64,000 nucleotides of DNA. It comes from Ancylostoma caninum (Eukaryota; Nematoda; Chromadorea; Rhabditida; Ancylostomatidae). The notes beneath the pieces were generated by a model, which had not been told where the DNA came from, did no database searches, and saw only the letters and a list, made by a program, of their open reading frames with translations. The DNA lies in the NCBI GenBank assembly GCA_037903475.1, contig JBAJFG010000034.1, forward strand, positions 496,001 through 560,000, written 5' to 3'. Positions within the stretch are counted from its first letter, which is position 1. Every line of letters begins with the position of its first letter. Below are positions 1 to 12,900 of this stretch, in pieces. The translations under genes were made by a program, and so were the position numbers.

Positions 1-3000
1 CCACTCAACTCCATCAGTGCTTACTTAGCGCTTTTCCGGGATCAAATTTAGCATTTATTCCTGAAAAATCCTTGCAAAGGCTTACTTAGTTTATCTCACT
101 CCAGTGTAACAAGATCTACAAGAAAGAAAGAGCCGTATCACTTTTCCAAAGCAGTTACTCATACCATTCAGTTTTTTAGACTGTTCCCCATACTAGTAAG
201 TACCCCTACCCCCAATGGGTGGATAAGTTTCAACAAAAGGATCTGTTGAGAATGGGCGTGTTTTCGTGACTCCTTGACAGGCGCAACCTCTGTGTCTGTG
301 CCCGTGAGGGTGAGCGCATCGTGTTTGCCTCCACACTGTTGAGGCTACCTCTCATGGAGTACTGCATTTGTGAGCTCATTTTAAGCTTCCTGCCAGATGG
401 CCTGTCGAGTCCTCACGTATTTCTTCGCATTCTCTATGATCCTGAAATTTGTACTTCATGGATTTTTCCGAAAACACCTTTACAAGTGACTTGTGCTACC
501 AGTAATACATACTTAGAAGTAACGAATATCTAAATGTTTGTGTATTTGATAGTTAAAAACATCATCCTTCTACAAATTATTAAAAAACAACTTATATCTC
601 TAGTAACGCAGCCTGTCATGCTTGCGAAAGATATCCTTACTGAATTTAGCAATGTAGCAGTAATGAGTGGACATCCGTAAACACCTCACGCTATTTGCTG
701 GATCCCACCAAAATTTCAGGATGATGTGTCTCGATTAGTCCAACTCCTGACCCATCAACCTTACTAAAGGACCCAGATCTAGCGAAATCCATTGTTCCAT
801 TGGATCCTCCTAATCCCCCGATTTGAGAGAGGGGCCAGAGTTGAGGAATATCCCATGAATTTTGAGAGATTTAAGAAAAAAATTCTATGATTTCCTGTAG
901 GGACCTGCTCACTAATGGAAAATCGGTGAGAATTAAATTTGTGTGCTTTTTCATCTTCGAATTCACTGAAGTACTTCTGAACTGCTACCAGTTTTCTATC
1001 TTTTGCATGTGGCAAATTCAAGCAGTTTTGTTACATCACATTCTTGAAACAGTCTTCAAAGGTTCCAGAATATATCGTTCTATGGATAGAGTTCGCTAAT
1101 GCTTGAAAATTATCCATCCTTCCTTCTGCTTTTCTCCCAAGCCCGAATAAAAACAGATTTCCCGTCAAATTCCAGAGATTTTCTTATGTTGAGGCGAATG
1201 TTTGCCCGTAAATCACGGATCGACCCGAAATCCAGATTCCAGAAGACGGATTAACAAAGAGAAGCCTTTTGTATTGCCGATTAATGAAAAAGCATCAGCT
1301 GACAGCACCATTATTTGTGTTCACTTCTAAGAATCCGAGAAAAACTGCACGCTTTCCAGCTTTGGCATGCAATTTCGGCTAATTTTAGCTTCATTAATGG
1401 GCGGTCCTGTCGGCATCACATCACCGGATATCCATCGATAAAAAACGAGGGGAAGTGAGATAAATTCCTAGGAATCCTAGAGCGAGCTTTATGGAAGTCC
1501 TCTGCTATCCTGGTATGATCGCTGTGAGATTGAAATGACCAGCATTCCGTGGCCATCGGTATTTCTTTACTTTGTGCGACTTTTATGTAGCAGTATCGCT
1601 TTCCGCCTTTTCAATTTCGATGGAGTTAAGCAGCTCCTCACAGTTCTTACTACTGTAATTTCAGTAATCGTGTATACTTTGTATATCGTATACCTTTGAT
1701 CTGGCGAAGATCAAGTGGTGAACTACAGAGGCTTTCGAACTCCTGGGTGGCCTTCAGCATAGGAGGTCCTGCGTTTTGCTCTTTTGGAGCTTATTTCTCT
1801 AAACTATACAGTATATTAACAGAACCCATTTATACACTGGCTATAATGCCATCTCAGGGAGATGATTCGGAGTGCGAGCTCAGACTGCTTCCTCACTACC
1901 ATTTGCGCAGCTCTTCAGACTGTCGAGCCGCGTATAGAGGTCCGCACTTTCCGTCGTCGAAGTGATTTAGTCGAGCAGAACACCCTTAGCATACGGTTTC
2001 CGAGAAACTTCTTCTCGCCAACAAATCCTCCCGATCACCACAACCGAAAATCCTTCAAGACGTTGTTCATTTTTCCTGACTTTTTGTGGATTTGTTGAAG
2101 CTGGTCCGTTTTGTTTACCGTGTTTCGAGTATCGTCGTCGTAACATCAGCGGACACTTTCTGCTTGAGCACAAGTGGTGCACATCCTCATTCTCCTCACT
2201 GGTCAGCGCTTTGCGCTTTCCACATCGCTCAGCTCAAGTGCATTTTGTCCGTAAAATTCTTTCAATATCAGTAGTTACCACCTTTCAGGAAGCTGCAGGC
2301 TTACAAGAGCTTTTACCAGAAATCATAGGAAGAGTAGCGGATATCCATTAACCAGCGGGTCTCGATAAACTTGGGGCTGCTTCCTTTCTAGTCATTTGAG
2401 CAGACTTTTAGGTAAGAAAAGTAAGTGAGAGAAGGAAATTCACTGTTGGAGCTGTGGCTGACTGAGGACATACAGTTTTTGGACAATAAGCTATCCAAAA
2501 TAACAACTTTTAGATTCATATAAATCCTTGTCTTGAATGCTACCTGATAACAACTTTAATAACAATAATAATAGCTTCAACAGTAATAGTAACTTTTAGG
2601 TCCCTATGGTTGCTGAAGGCAATAAAAACCACTTTCCTCCCCAGAATGTGCTTACGTGGTCTTGTGTATAGCTTTTTGAATATGAAACTACTGTAAAATT
2701 GCTGTAGGATCTTATTTTCTCTTATTGTGGACTAAAATACCAAAATGGACACTTCCACGTTAGGCCCGCACATACAAGTTTTACTCTAGAGGTTTTGAAA
2801 CCCCTCCCCTCCATCCTGAAAATAAACCCTTGCTATATACCCATGCTATACGGTAGCAATATCCCTGTAACCCCACCCCGACGGTTCCCACTATTGTCCG
2901 GGACAACAAATGTGATACCTATTGACTTAACAACACGTTCTGAAAGTTTACTCCAGTAACGCGAGCCAGTCGAGCTCTGCAGGACAGGATTCCCTCGCGG

Positions 3001-3900
3001 TTCTGGATTTTCATGCTTTTTTCGTTCAATCTGACTGGCGTCTAGTTGGCGCGTTAGAATGTGATGCCGTCACTTCTCCGCAGAAAAAAGTTCCCGATTC
3101 AACAAAATGAACCGGTTGACATTCACAGGAAACTTTTCAGGATTAATCCTGCAAAATTTTGTCGACTTTCGTGATTAAGTTTTTGGTCGGATCATCATTG
3201 TTTGTTTTTAATTCTAGTTATGTTGTTTGTCCAAACATGGTACTTTCTCATTCGTCTGGGAGGGTGGGATCGAGTGGAATCTGCAAGCTGGTGCAGAACA
3301 AGCAGTGCTTTTTGTCCATTTTCGGTGCTCGACGGCTAATCCGTTGGCTTGTTTTAGCGAGCCTCCTCCTTCTCCTCCTCGTCCTCATCCCGAAATGTTA
3401 GTCGAGATGCTGACGCTTCGAACATTGGTAAATAAGTGGTATCAAAGAAGCAGCAGCCGTGTGCGGCCGCTCTGCTGGTCATTCTACACACTCGAGCGCG
3501 CAACCACCTTCGGTGGTTCACGCACTGAGACGCCTCATTCCCTCATCAGAGCTGGGAGGTATGGGCTGGTAGCTGGATGCTCCCCGCTCCCTCCGCTGCC
3601 GTGCCTCCTTCCCTTCCCACACGACCACCCACGTCGACGTTAAACGTCCACTATTTCCTGGTTTCATCTCGACTCAACCCATTCAACGGCATTCAACCTC
3701 AAGCACCCACTCGTCCGTGGCTCACCAAACTGAACGCTTTCACGTGCGTCACTTCTGGTCATCCACTCGAACACGCCTTACCTCATGAACTCTCTGACTC
3801 ACACTCAGTTTCCTCATCAAACACTCGGACACGATTTCTCGTGCGCTACACACTTGCGGTCATTTTACTCGTACACTACTGTTACTCTTGTAACTTGCAG
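1..3900. other. 5' intergenic region, no supported gene
   Basis: About 3.9 kb upstream of the EB/deacetylase gene. Open frames here are short, lack paired splice signals and resemble no family I know. The last 500 bp are rich in CACTCG/CTCAC-type pyrimidine-rich sequence and contain a small hairpin near 3503-3520 (ACCACC/GGTGGT). The region probably holds the promoter and 5' leader of the gene that starts at 3959. I saw no TATA box or other element I could defend. A minus-strand open frame at 779-1021 was considered but has no recognisable domain. Confidence 0.5.
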
Positions 3901-3959
3901 ATTTCGAACACTCGACTCCATATCTATTACTTTTGAGATTGTTATTCGAAATCGAATCA
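3900..3959 (+). promoter_or_regulatory. Probable trans-splice acceptor and 5'UTR of EB/deacetylase gene
   Basis: A pyrimidine-rich stretch ends in TTGCAG at 3895-3900, 58 nt before the ATG at 3959. In nematodes such an unpaired 3' splice site just before a start codon usually marks spliced-leader addition. A conventional 5'UTR intron would look the same. The call is inferred from context only. Confidence 0.4.
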
Positions 3960-6900
3960 TGCGGGAACTACTCGCTGCGGCTTTTGTTTTTACTTTTGTT
4001 ATAGGTAAGTCTTGAATTTCATTAGTTACGATCCAACATGGAAGTATTTACTTTTCTATAAAAAGTATGTTTGAAAAAGATCACTACGCCAATGAGTTGC
4101 AACTAATAAAACTTTATATCTAGTCTGCGCGGAATTCCCGTTATCGTCCCGAACTAGTCTCAGTAGTTTTCAATATGGAATGCATATACATCCTTCATTG
4201 CAGTAAGGTGAACAACAGTTTCGCTACAATCCAAGGAATTTTCAAGCAATCTCTAATTTAAGGGTACCATGGTTTTGAAAGTTCTGCAGACAGACAAAAG
4301 AAATAAATCAAACAATGCTGCAATTTACACCGAAGTTTACGATCTCCACTTAGCCCATGATCTACCAAAACTTTATGTCCGATCTGTCAGACCACCCTTG
4401 TTCGATCAACGGGCATTTCAAGTTGTTACTGAATTTTATTTTCGAGTTTTTTTTTTTTTTGCGATGCACTGCATATCCTTAACAGTGCTTGCCTCTACAG
4501 ATCCAGAAATCCTTACAGATGTTTCTGTGGCCCTTCGAAAACTTCCGCATAACCTTTCGACGGGAATGTTATGGTGTTCTTATGGAATTTCATAGTAATT
4601 TTCTTCTTCAGTTACGCTCATTTACTTGTAAATACTTACTGTAGAGTAGCTGTACGAATGTTCATACATTACAACTGCTTTGTTTACCGAACAAATGACC
4701 GTCCACATAGCTAAATGACATCACACCCCCGTACCAATGTTTGTCTTGTTCACTGAGGTTTGGCGCTAAAGCAAAGGTAAATTAAGATGCGAGGAAGTCC
4801 GCGCTCGTCTGTTGGGGGTAAACGAGAGATCAAAGGAAAAATCAATAGTCATCCTGTAGTGACCTTTGCTTTTCAATTCAAGAAAAAATTAGCTGTAAGA
4901 TATATAAACGATTCATTGTGACCTGAACCTTCATTTATAGCATCAGATGTTGGTCTGAATTTACCATGTAATCGTGAAATGGACGGCCTATTGGCCGCGG
5001 ATCCAGACGGGAATCCATCAGCGTTCTTGTCGTGTCAAAGCAATGGAGCTGGGTACGTTTCAAGCTATTCGAATTTCGCATCGTATATTTTCTGGATTTA
5101 TATGAATTTTCCTTTAAAGCTCAACAGGATATTGGGAGAGACGAGTATGCCCCGATGAAATGGTGTTTGACTTCATTAATCAACGATGTCAGCAAAGGAA
5201 ACATCGAAAACAGCCGATGCTCAATATTGGTAAGGAACTTGCTAATTATATTGTTTTTAGCGGTGAATTTCAAGTTTTGAGCATTAGATTTACTAAATAT
5301 TCTATAGAAACTGTTTTGCACGAGGATTGCACATATTTCGGTCGTAAAAAGAAAAGCATGCAATTTTCACTCATGTTTCATGGAGATTTCGTGCAAGAAC
5401 CGTGCATTCTACCAGGATTTGGCAAGATTTGTGAGATGACATGCATGCATAGAATTTATTTTTCATCTTACCTGCACATGATAGAAAAGTTTAATTTTTA
5501 AGGAAATTTTTGAGATTTGAAGGATAACCTGTAACAGTTCTACCGCAGCACGTCGCAACATTGTTTCCTGTTCATCTACGGTTATTTATATTGAAAGCCC
5601 TCTAACTACATCTTTTTGGTCATTTTTCTCGCTGTTTCTTGTTGAACGAACGAATTTCCCCTTCAAAAGAAAGAAAATCCCTAAAAGCACTGTAAACGCT
5701 CGGAAGTGTTCTTCGCTATGGATACACTTCGCCCATTGTGACGAATAAAAACATAAAGTGTGGTATTCCGCAGCGCAGGTAAATATGCGCGCGCGCGACA
5801 CGCGCACGTTTTTTGCAGCGAGTCGCGCTCATAAGCGAAATTGATCCGCATAAGTAGATCACACCCACCATTGGTGGGTCAAATGGCAGCGTATTCACTG
5901 CGATTGGCCGTGGCTTTGTCGTGCGCTAGTCGCGCATTAATTTTTCGTTCTTTCAGCTATCCTCAACAATAGCTGTGCGCACGGTGAAACATGCATAGGT
6001 GGTACGGTATGCGACCTCGAACGTTTGAGGTGCCTCTGCCCGTACGGAACAGTACCCCAATTGGAGACGCTGTCCTGTATCAAGCCGCACTCGTCTGCAT
6101 ACGGTGGATTTGGAAATTATGAAAAATCGGTAGGTTCACTGGACATTGGCCGGTTCAGTTACCCACTCTTGACCTGTGAAATTTATTCACATGTTTTCAG
6201 CCATCCACACCAGCTGGCTTCCTACCCAACCCGTCACAGACCAACCCTCCACCATTCACTTTCAACTTTAACCCGCTTTTCGGCAAAGAAACCTATCCAA
6301 ACAGCAATTACGGAAATCAGAACAGTAACAGCAAGTACGGTAATGCAAATGGCGCCTCGGGCAACGAGTTTTCCTCATTACCCACTGGTAACAATAACTA
6401 CGGAGCGAATGGACCATGGAGCAATGCCGGATCCGGAAGTGGAAATAGCAACGCGGGTGGATACAATGGAGTCAACAGTTTCAGCGAGTTACTTCCTAAA
6501 CCTGGGGTTGAATCGCAACCGTTCGTTTTCAAGCCGAATTTCTTCGCCTCCACTACTGCTCCTGTCCCAACGAAGAAGGTGCCGACACTTGGTGAGTTAT
6601 AAACAGTTGTTTTACTACGGCTTTACTTGTTATTACGAGTTATTACCGAGCCAGCTTCCTAGCAATCACCTCACCAAGTTAGCCGCCTGCACTACAGTTC
6701 ACGATGTTTGCACGCGTGCGATGCTCCGATTTTTTTCGAATAGCACTGTCATTGAGCAGCGATGAGTGATTGAGCAAATCCGCATCGCTCGGTAAGGATG
6801 TTCGGGCTGGTTTGACGCTGGCCACCGGGGTCGCCCGCCCCCAGCTATTTTGGAATGTGCAAAAAGTTCTGGAAAAAAATACCAGAAACTGGACCGGAGC

Positions 6901-9900
6901 GGGTTTATTTGTCAAGGTTTCCGGAAAAACGCGATTTTCTATGGATACCTGTGTCACTTTTCCATTCATATTTGAGGTAGACTGTGTCTGGAAACATTTG
7001 TGGCAATGAGTCAATCAAAAAATGTCCTTTTTTCAAAAAGTACCGCATTTAAGTGTCTTTTATACTATTTTTGTCGAGTGCACGGTGAAATCCAGGGGCG
7101 CAAGTGCATAGGAAGTGAGTCAGGAAACGATTGAAAGTCATTATTGGACCTGCCGCATTACTGAAAGTGTCTTCTCTGTAATTTCCACTACTTTCCTAAT
7201 AACAAACACCTGAAATTTCCGGATATTTGCAGACCATTGTTATAAGCTTTGTCATCTTCCTGGATCTTAGATCTCTATTCGGAAGCTTTTACCTAGCAAT
7301 TCCAATCTCATACCAACTAAAACTTACTGATTACAAAGTATGTCGCAAACTGCAAGCCGCTATCTGCATTGTATCAATAATTACGGATAAAATATTGCAA
7401 AGACAGTATGGTAATTCCTTTCGCTGTCTGCGTCTCCTCTCACCACGCTATCTGCGAACAGCTCCTTCGCGGTTTTTAAAAATACGCGGAATGTTCGAAA
7501 TTACTTCATGATTGTGTAAATTCCTCTAGGCGATTTTACAACAATTATGGCTAACTTCTACCTAAGCTTCAGAAATTTTTGAAAGTGAACTATTTTTAAA
7601 TGAATTTTTCTAACTGGGACCCTCCCTACTTGTATCTTTTTACCCGAGTAAATTCACTAAGTTTGATGAGTTTAAATTGAAATTTTATGAGAAAAGTTAC
7701 AAAGAATTCTCTCTCTCATTTTTTTAAGAAAATCCCTAGGATTCAAATTTAGTAGATCCCAGGATTTCTGGGTCATTTCAAATTTCCAATTTTATTCTCC
7801 GCCTGAGCCATGGGACCGGTCAAAGTCCAGGATTGTCACAGTGTTTCGATGTTTAAACACTTGAGACGTTTGAAGACGATGAGTCGAGTCTCACTGAGGG
7901 GTGGATATTTGCATTTCGACGCGGGCTGCCCTCGGGTCACATTGTTGATCCAGAGGAAAGCGAACACCATCGAGAGACCGCGCGCACACTCTCGCTTGCT
8001 TGAGCAATGAAGACGCGATTCGATTGCAAATCGTGCATTTTACACGCATGTAAACATTGGATATACGTAGCAATGAGAGCTATCCGAGTGGTCATCGTCC
8101 AGAGAGCAAAAATTGTCCGGAAAAATTCGCATGGATCGAAAAAAAATGCCTTTGGATTTCTTTTCTACACTAGATATAGAGATAGAGTGTGGCTCTTTGA
8201 CTGTCTTTGCATGAAAAATTTGGTTCTTTTTGGTGTTTGACGAGACTGCAGTGCTTTCTGGCTACTGCTCTGTTTCCTCTCTTCTATCTTTCCATGCTTC
8301 TATAGCTCGACCTGGTCAGTCGTGTCGTGACAATGAGATGTGCATTGGCGGCTCGCTGTGTACGCTTCCGATAGCACTCTGTCTGTGTCCTGGTGAACTG
8401 GAAGAAAAAGACGGCGAATGTGTGCTTCCCGCATCGGCAACGATCCAGATCGAGAAAGGTTTGGCTTGTGCATACGCTTCTGGAAGAATAGCTAGGATCT
8501 TCGTGTGCTTCTTTGCTTGCACTGAGCCACAGTATTAATGAGACATGTACGATGCATGATAAGTGCATGTATCAAGCAAATTCATGCAACTGATACTGTA
8601 CATGTACTGAAAAATCTGAGTACTTCCTAGGTTTGCGTGATGTGTGCATGGATTATGTTCGAAAGTTATACTTATGCATAATCATGCAAGCAACATGCAG
8701 ATATCATGCGAATCAGTTTCTGGGCTGTGCAGGGATTCTCACACTTCCACTTTGGTGGACTCATTTTTCTCTTATGGGGATATTTCCGGAATATTTCAGG
8801 ACATGCTTCTTAAAGCTTCCTCAAATCCCTGAAACTTCTTTCCTATTTACCCGTTCATTTTTACAACACTTGGGGACGTTTTTGATAGGTTTCGATTTTT
8901 TTTCGTTTCAAACGGCCGTGTGCAAGGGGCGGGGCCGCGGCGCTCCTCTCTTGGGCAGAAGCACAGTGGCTCTGCATGCTGACTTTGGCTGCCTGCTTCT
9001 GACAGCAGCAGAGAACTCGAGTGTCACGCCGCACCGCGGTCCCGCCCCTTGCACACGGCCATTTGGAGTTTCCTGTACCTTGCGGTACCATTGTAGTCGT
9101 GAAGTCACTGTATACACTTGAGAATTTATTACTGAAGTATATTGATATAACTAGTCACAAACAATTACATATAATATAAACGTATTTTTCTGAGGTATTT
9201 CGGGATGTTCTCTTACAATTAGATTGGATTTTTTGAGTTTTAATCTAATTCCAATCATATTTGTTTGGGTTACTGGTAAACTAACTTTACCAGTTCCTTG
9301 GCCCCTCATTTTCCAAGGCGATCCCCTACTTCTCACTTCATTACTATATTCACAGCCGTCTAACAGTTACTGCCACTATAATTCAGAGTTCCTTTTAGGA
9401 AAAATATGATTTCTCTGGATAAAATCACTAAAGTGAACATAGCTAGAGTTTATGGCCGATATGCATGAAAATGAGTGCATAGTCGAATTGCAGTTGGAAT
9501 CGGAGCCCTGTGCTCGGATCTGGCTGAATGTGATCATGGATCGACGTGTGTTATGGGCCGATGCGCCTGTGTGGCCCCACTGGTCCAACACGAAGGTCGC
9601 TGTGTACTGAGACAAGAACGCAAGGAAGTCGGTAGGTCCTCAACATGAAGCGATCCGTGAATTTCATGTTTTTTAGAATGATAACAAGCACAAATTAACA
9701 TTAGAATGAGTGAATAGTTGCACAGTAGAGTGTTAAAACATTTGCTTAAGTTTGAGTGTTACTCACCGTTACTTTTATAGACTAAATGGTAGTTTATATG
9801 TTTGTTATTTGTACCGAAACACTAACCAGGACCCGGCGAACTATGCGACAACGGAGAAGTGTGCGTACGTGGATCCGTATGCGATACAGTGATACCAGTG

Positions 9901-12900
9901 TGTGTATGTCCACCTAACACCGATTTGAGCAACGGCGATTGTGTTCATATCTCGTCGATTAAGCCTGCAATTGGTTAGTTTTATCACGAAAATACTAAAA
10001 CCTTACATTAACAGTGTTTTTTTTGCTGCGATTTACTCAAAGTGTTGTTGGAGTGCAGCCAACCAGTTACAATATGCAAAGTCATGTGTTTGAACAAACA
10101 TCTCTGCGTCTCTAACCACCTCCGCATCTGTTTTGCTCACTGCTCATGGATGTGAAACAAATATGATGCATTTTCGTGCCAGTGTCGCCCTTCCCTGAAA
10201 AACAACCAGTGGCGCACGAGCAAGCGCCACGCCCCTCCCACCCCCTGCCATTGGCGCAACCCTACTGTTATGATTTGTCGTGATGCGTTATTGATTTTTT
10301 TAGCTGCTCCAGCGCCAACGTACACGCCACCAACCGCTCCTGCACCTCAACTACCTCAGCTTCCTGCAACTCAGCTTCCTGCCCAACCACAACCAGTTTT
10401 CGTGCCGTCGACTACACCAGCACCAGTATTCGTGCCATCCACGACACAGGTAGTGCAACATTCTGGATGAATCCTGGTGAATTTGTAGAAATCTAAAATG
10501 TCATTTAAGCTCCCTCAACAACCTGTACAACCTTCACCGTTCGGTGGATACTATGGACAATCACAGAATGTCTACCAAGAGAAACCAGTTACAGCGCCAG
10601 TCTATCCGGTATGATCCTGTAAACGCTGGAGTCATCCTGGAAATTCAAGATTTAGTCCTATGTCTTGATGCATATCGTTTAGGCTCAACCAAGTCAGGTT
10701 ACCTATTCCAACTACCAGTCAACCATGCCACCGCCAACAGTAAGGCCGACGAGTAAACCGAACCATATGAAGATTTCACTTGGTACAACCTATCGAAATT
10801 TTCCACGTCCCATAATTCGGGTCACTAATCAATACGTATTCAGGAGGAAGCAAACAGTCTGGAGTAGGAGTCCCATGTTCGCTGAACACCGACTGTATGA
10901 TTGGTGCCTACTGTAATGGAAATACTAATCCACCATCGTGCCAATGCCTCTCCACCCATGTGAACATTGAAGGTCGCTGTGAAAGAGGTAGGGCGCTTCC
11001 TGGATTTCCTGGATATTTCATTCTTCTCCTCACATGAGTGCAGAACTATGCATTTATCAACACGGATTCGAGTTTCTACTGGGACACGTCCCACTATCTA
11101 AGTCTAACTTAGTTCACTGCTTGATGTGGCACTTGTTTCTTGCTGTGAGTGTTATTTCTGGATCTTGCACGTTCTTCTTCAGTTGTCTATCCTGGTCAAG
11201 TTGGTTGCCGAAGCGACTTGCAGTGTTCAGCAGCGTATACAGGAACGAAATGTGTGGATCGTATCTGTGTGTGTCCAGAAGGTTACAAGGAAGTCGACCA
11301 AACCTGCGTGCCAGGTATCGTCCGTCCTACGCTCGCTGGGTTTTGTTGTAGGGAGAGTGCCGTGTTCTCTGGATATCTTACTGCTCATCCAGAGTAGCTG
11401 AACCTCTAACAAACATACTAACAGCTTACTTAAAACGTTCATAAGCGCCAATTTTCACAGTATTCAATTTACGAGCTATTTAAGGCCTTCAGGCCATTTC
11501 TTTCCCAGTTTGTTGTTTCCCTTTACTTATCCGGAAGCAAATTCATCCTTCTGAGCTAGTGAGGGATATACCTATCGATTTCTTGAAACTATTCCACTAA
11601 AACCGCCCCTTTCTTAACTCAGAATACTAAAACCTTAACAACTATACTAACCCTCGTGAACTAATCCTAATTTCAGAACAAGCAAATCCTAACGAAAGGT
11701 GCGGCTACGTCAATGGTCATCCGGAATGCTCGAAAAGCTTCTTCTGTATTAACCAAATCTGCGTGTGCCCTACAACTCATACCGTAACCAACGGAATCTG
11801 CTCAAGTAACACGACTGACCCCCTAACCCAGTGTGATGAAGCATGCGAACCCCCCAAAAAGTGCCTGAATAACCGTTGTGTGTGCCCGGATGGTGTTTCG
11901 TGTGCGAATGCGGAAGTGTCACGTCGACGTCGTCGTGGTGTAGTGGAGCAGTCGATGGTGTGCTGGCCTGGTGCTTCTCAGTGTAGTGCTGGCAATGGTG
12001 TATGCATTGACAACGTTTGCCATTGTACCCATGGATTCGTCGAGATGAACGGCGTCTGCGCTCCGGAGATCGTTCGGATCGGCGAAAACTGCGATCCCAG
12101 TGGGATTTCTCCGAGATGTCCAGAAAATGCGGTTTGCAAGGATGGGATCTGCCAGTGTGCTACACCTGCTGGTTGTGATCGAGAGACCTTCATGGCTGGG
12201 TCGAGATTCATGGATGGCAGATGTACGATGGACAAGGAGTGTCCGGATGGGCAGTGTATTGCTGGAAGATGTCAGTGCAACGATGGATTTGCTTTTCAGG
12301 TGCTTATGCAGAGATTTGTGGATTTATCTAGCTTCGCAAATTCTTTATATGAATATATTATTGCTTTGAGTTACGCGCTGGATAGGTGGTTTGGGGCGCT
12401 GGGATTTTTGACGAGTAGGCTTCGGGTTCTGGGTGATCTTGAAAACCGTGATCCTTTACTGGTAAAAGTGTAGTAGTATCAATTAATTTCGAACGAATTC
12501 CTTATTTTCACTTGAATTCCCTGTTCTATAGCAATGCTGGCAGGCCAAAAAAAGTGAAGAAACAGATCTTCCAGAGACTTTTTGCCGTAGTAAACAGTTC
12601 TTCGAAGCACTGCAGTGCAGTGGTTTCCTGGATTTTAGCGACAAAGGCGGAAAATTGTGCCTAGTTAATTATTTTTAGTTGAACTTTTGAATGTCTAATC
12701 CAAATTGAGCGCTTTGCGCACTATGATTAGCCTATTTTCTCTGGAACAAAGGCTTACAATCCGCATCTTTTCGGTTTTCCAAAAACTTTCAGAGACTTCT
12801 TGTTTGTTTCAGTAGCCTTTTTACGGGAACACATAAACCGATAACATTTCCGTTGCTTCCCTTGGAAGACAGTTTGTGCAAATTTTGCTCGGGCTGTTTT

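Noticed and set aside
5128..5229. Acceptor ACAG at 5127 for exon 3
   Set aside because: With the phase-2 donor at 5052 it leads to a stop. The AAAG acceptor at 5119 keeps the chitin-binding domain in frame.
6025..6765. 246-codon + strand open frame across the exon 4/5 region
   Set aside because: It begins in frame with the EB module of exon 4 but runs through the 6130-6200 intron and then reads exon 5 out of frame. The spliced reading gives a coherent Asn/Gly/Ser linker and matches phases downstream.
10844..10857. Acceptor CAG at 10843 for EB-gene exon 12
   Set aside because: It puts a TAG stop in frame after seven codons. The acceptor at 10857 keeps phase 0 and gives a complete EB module.
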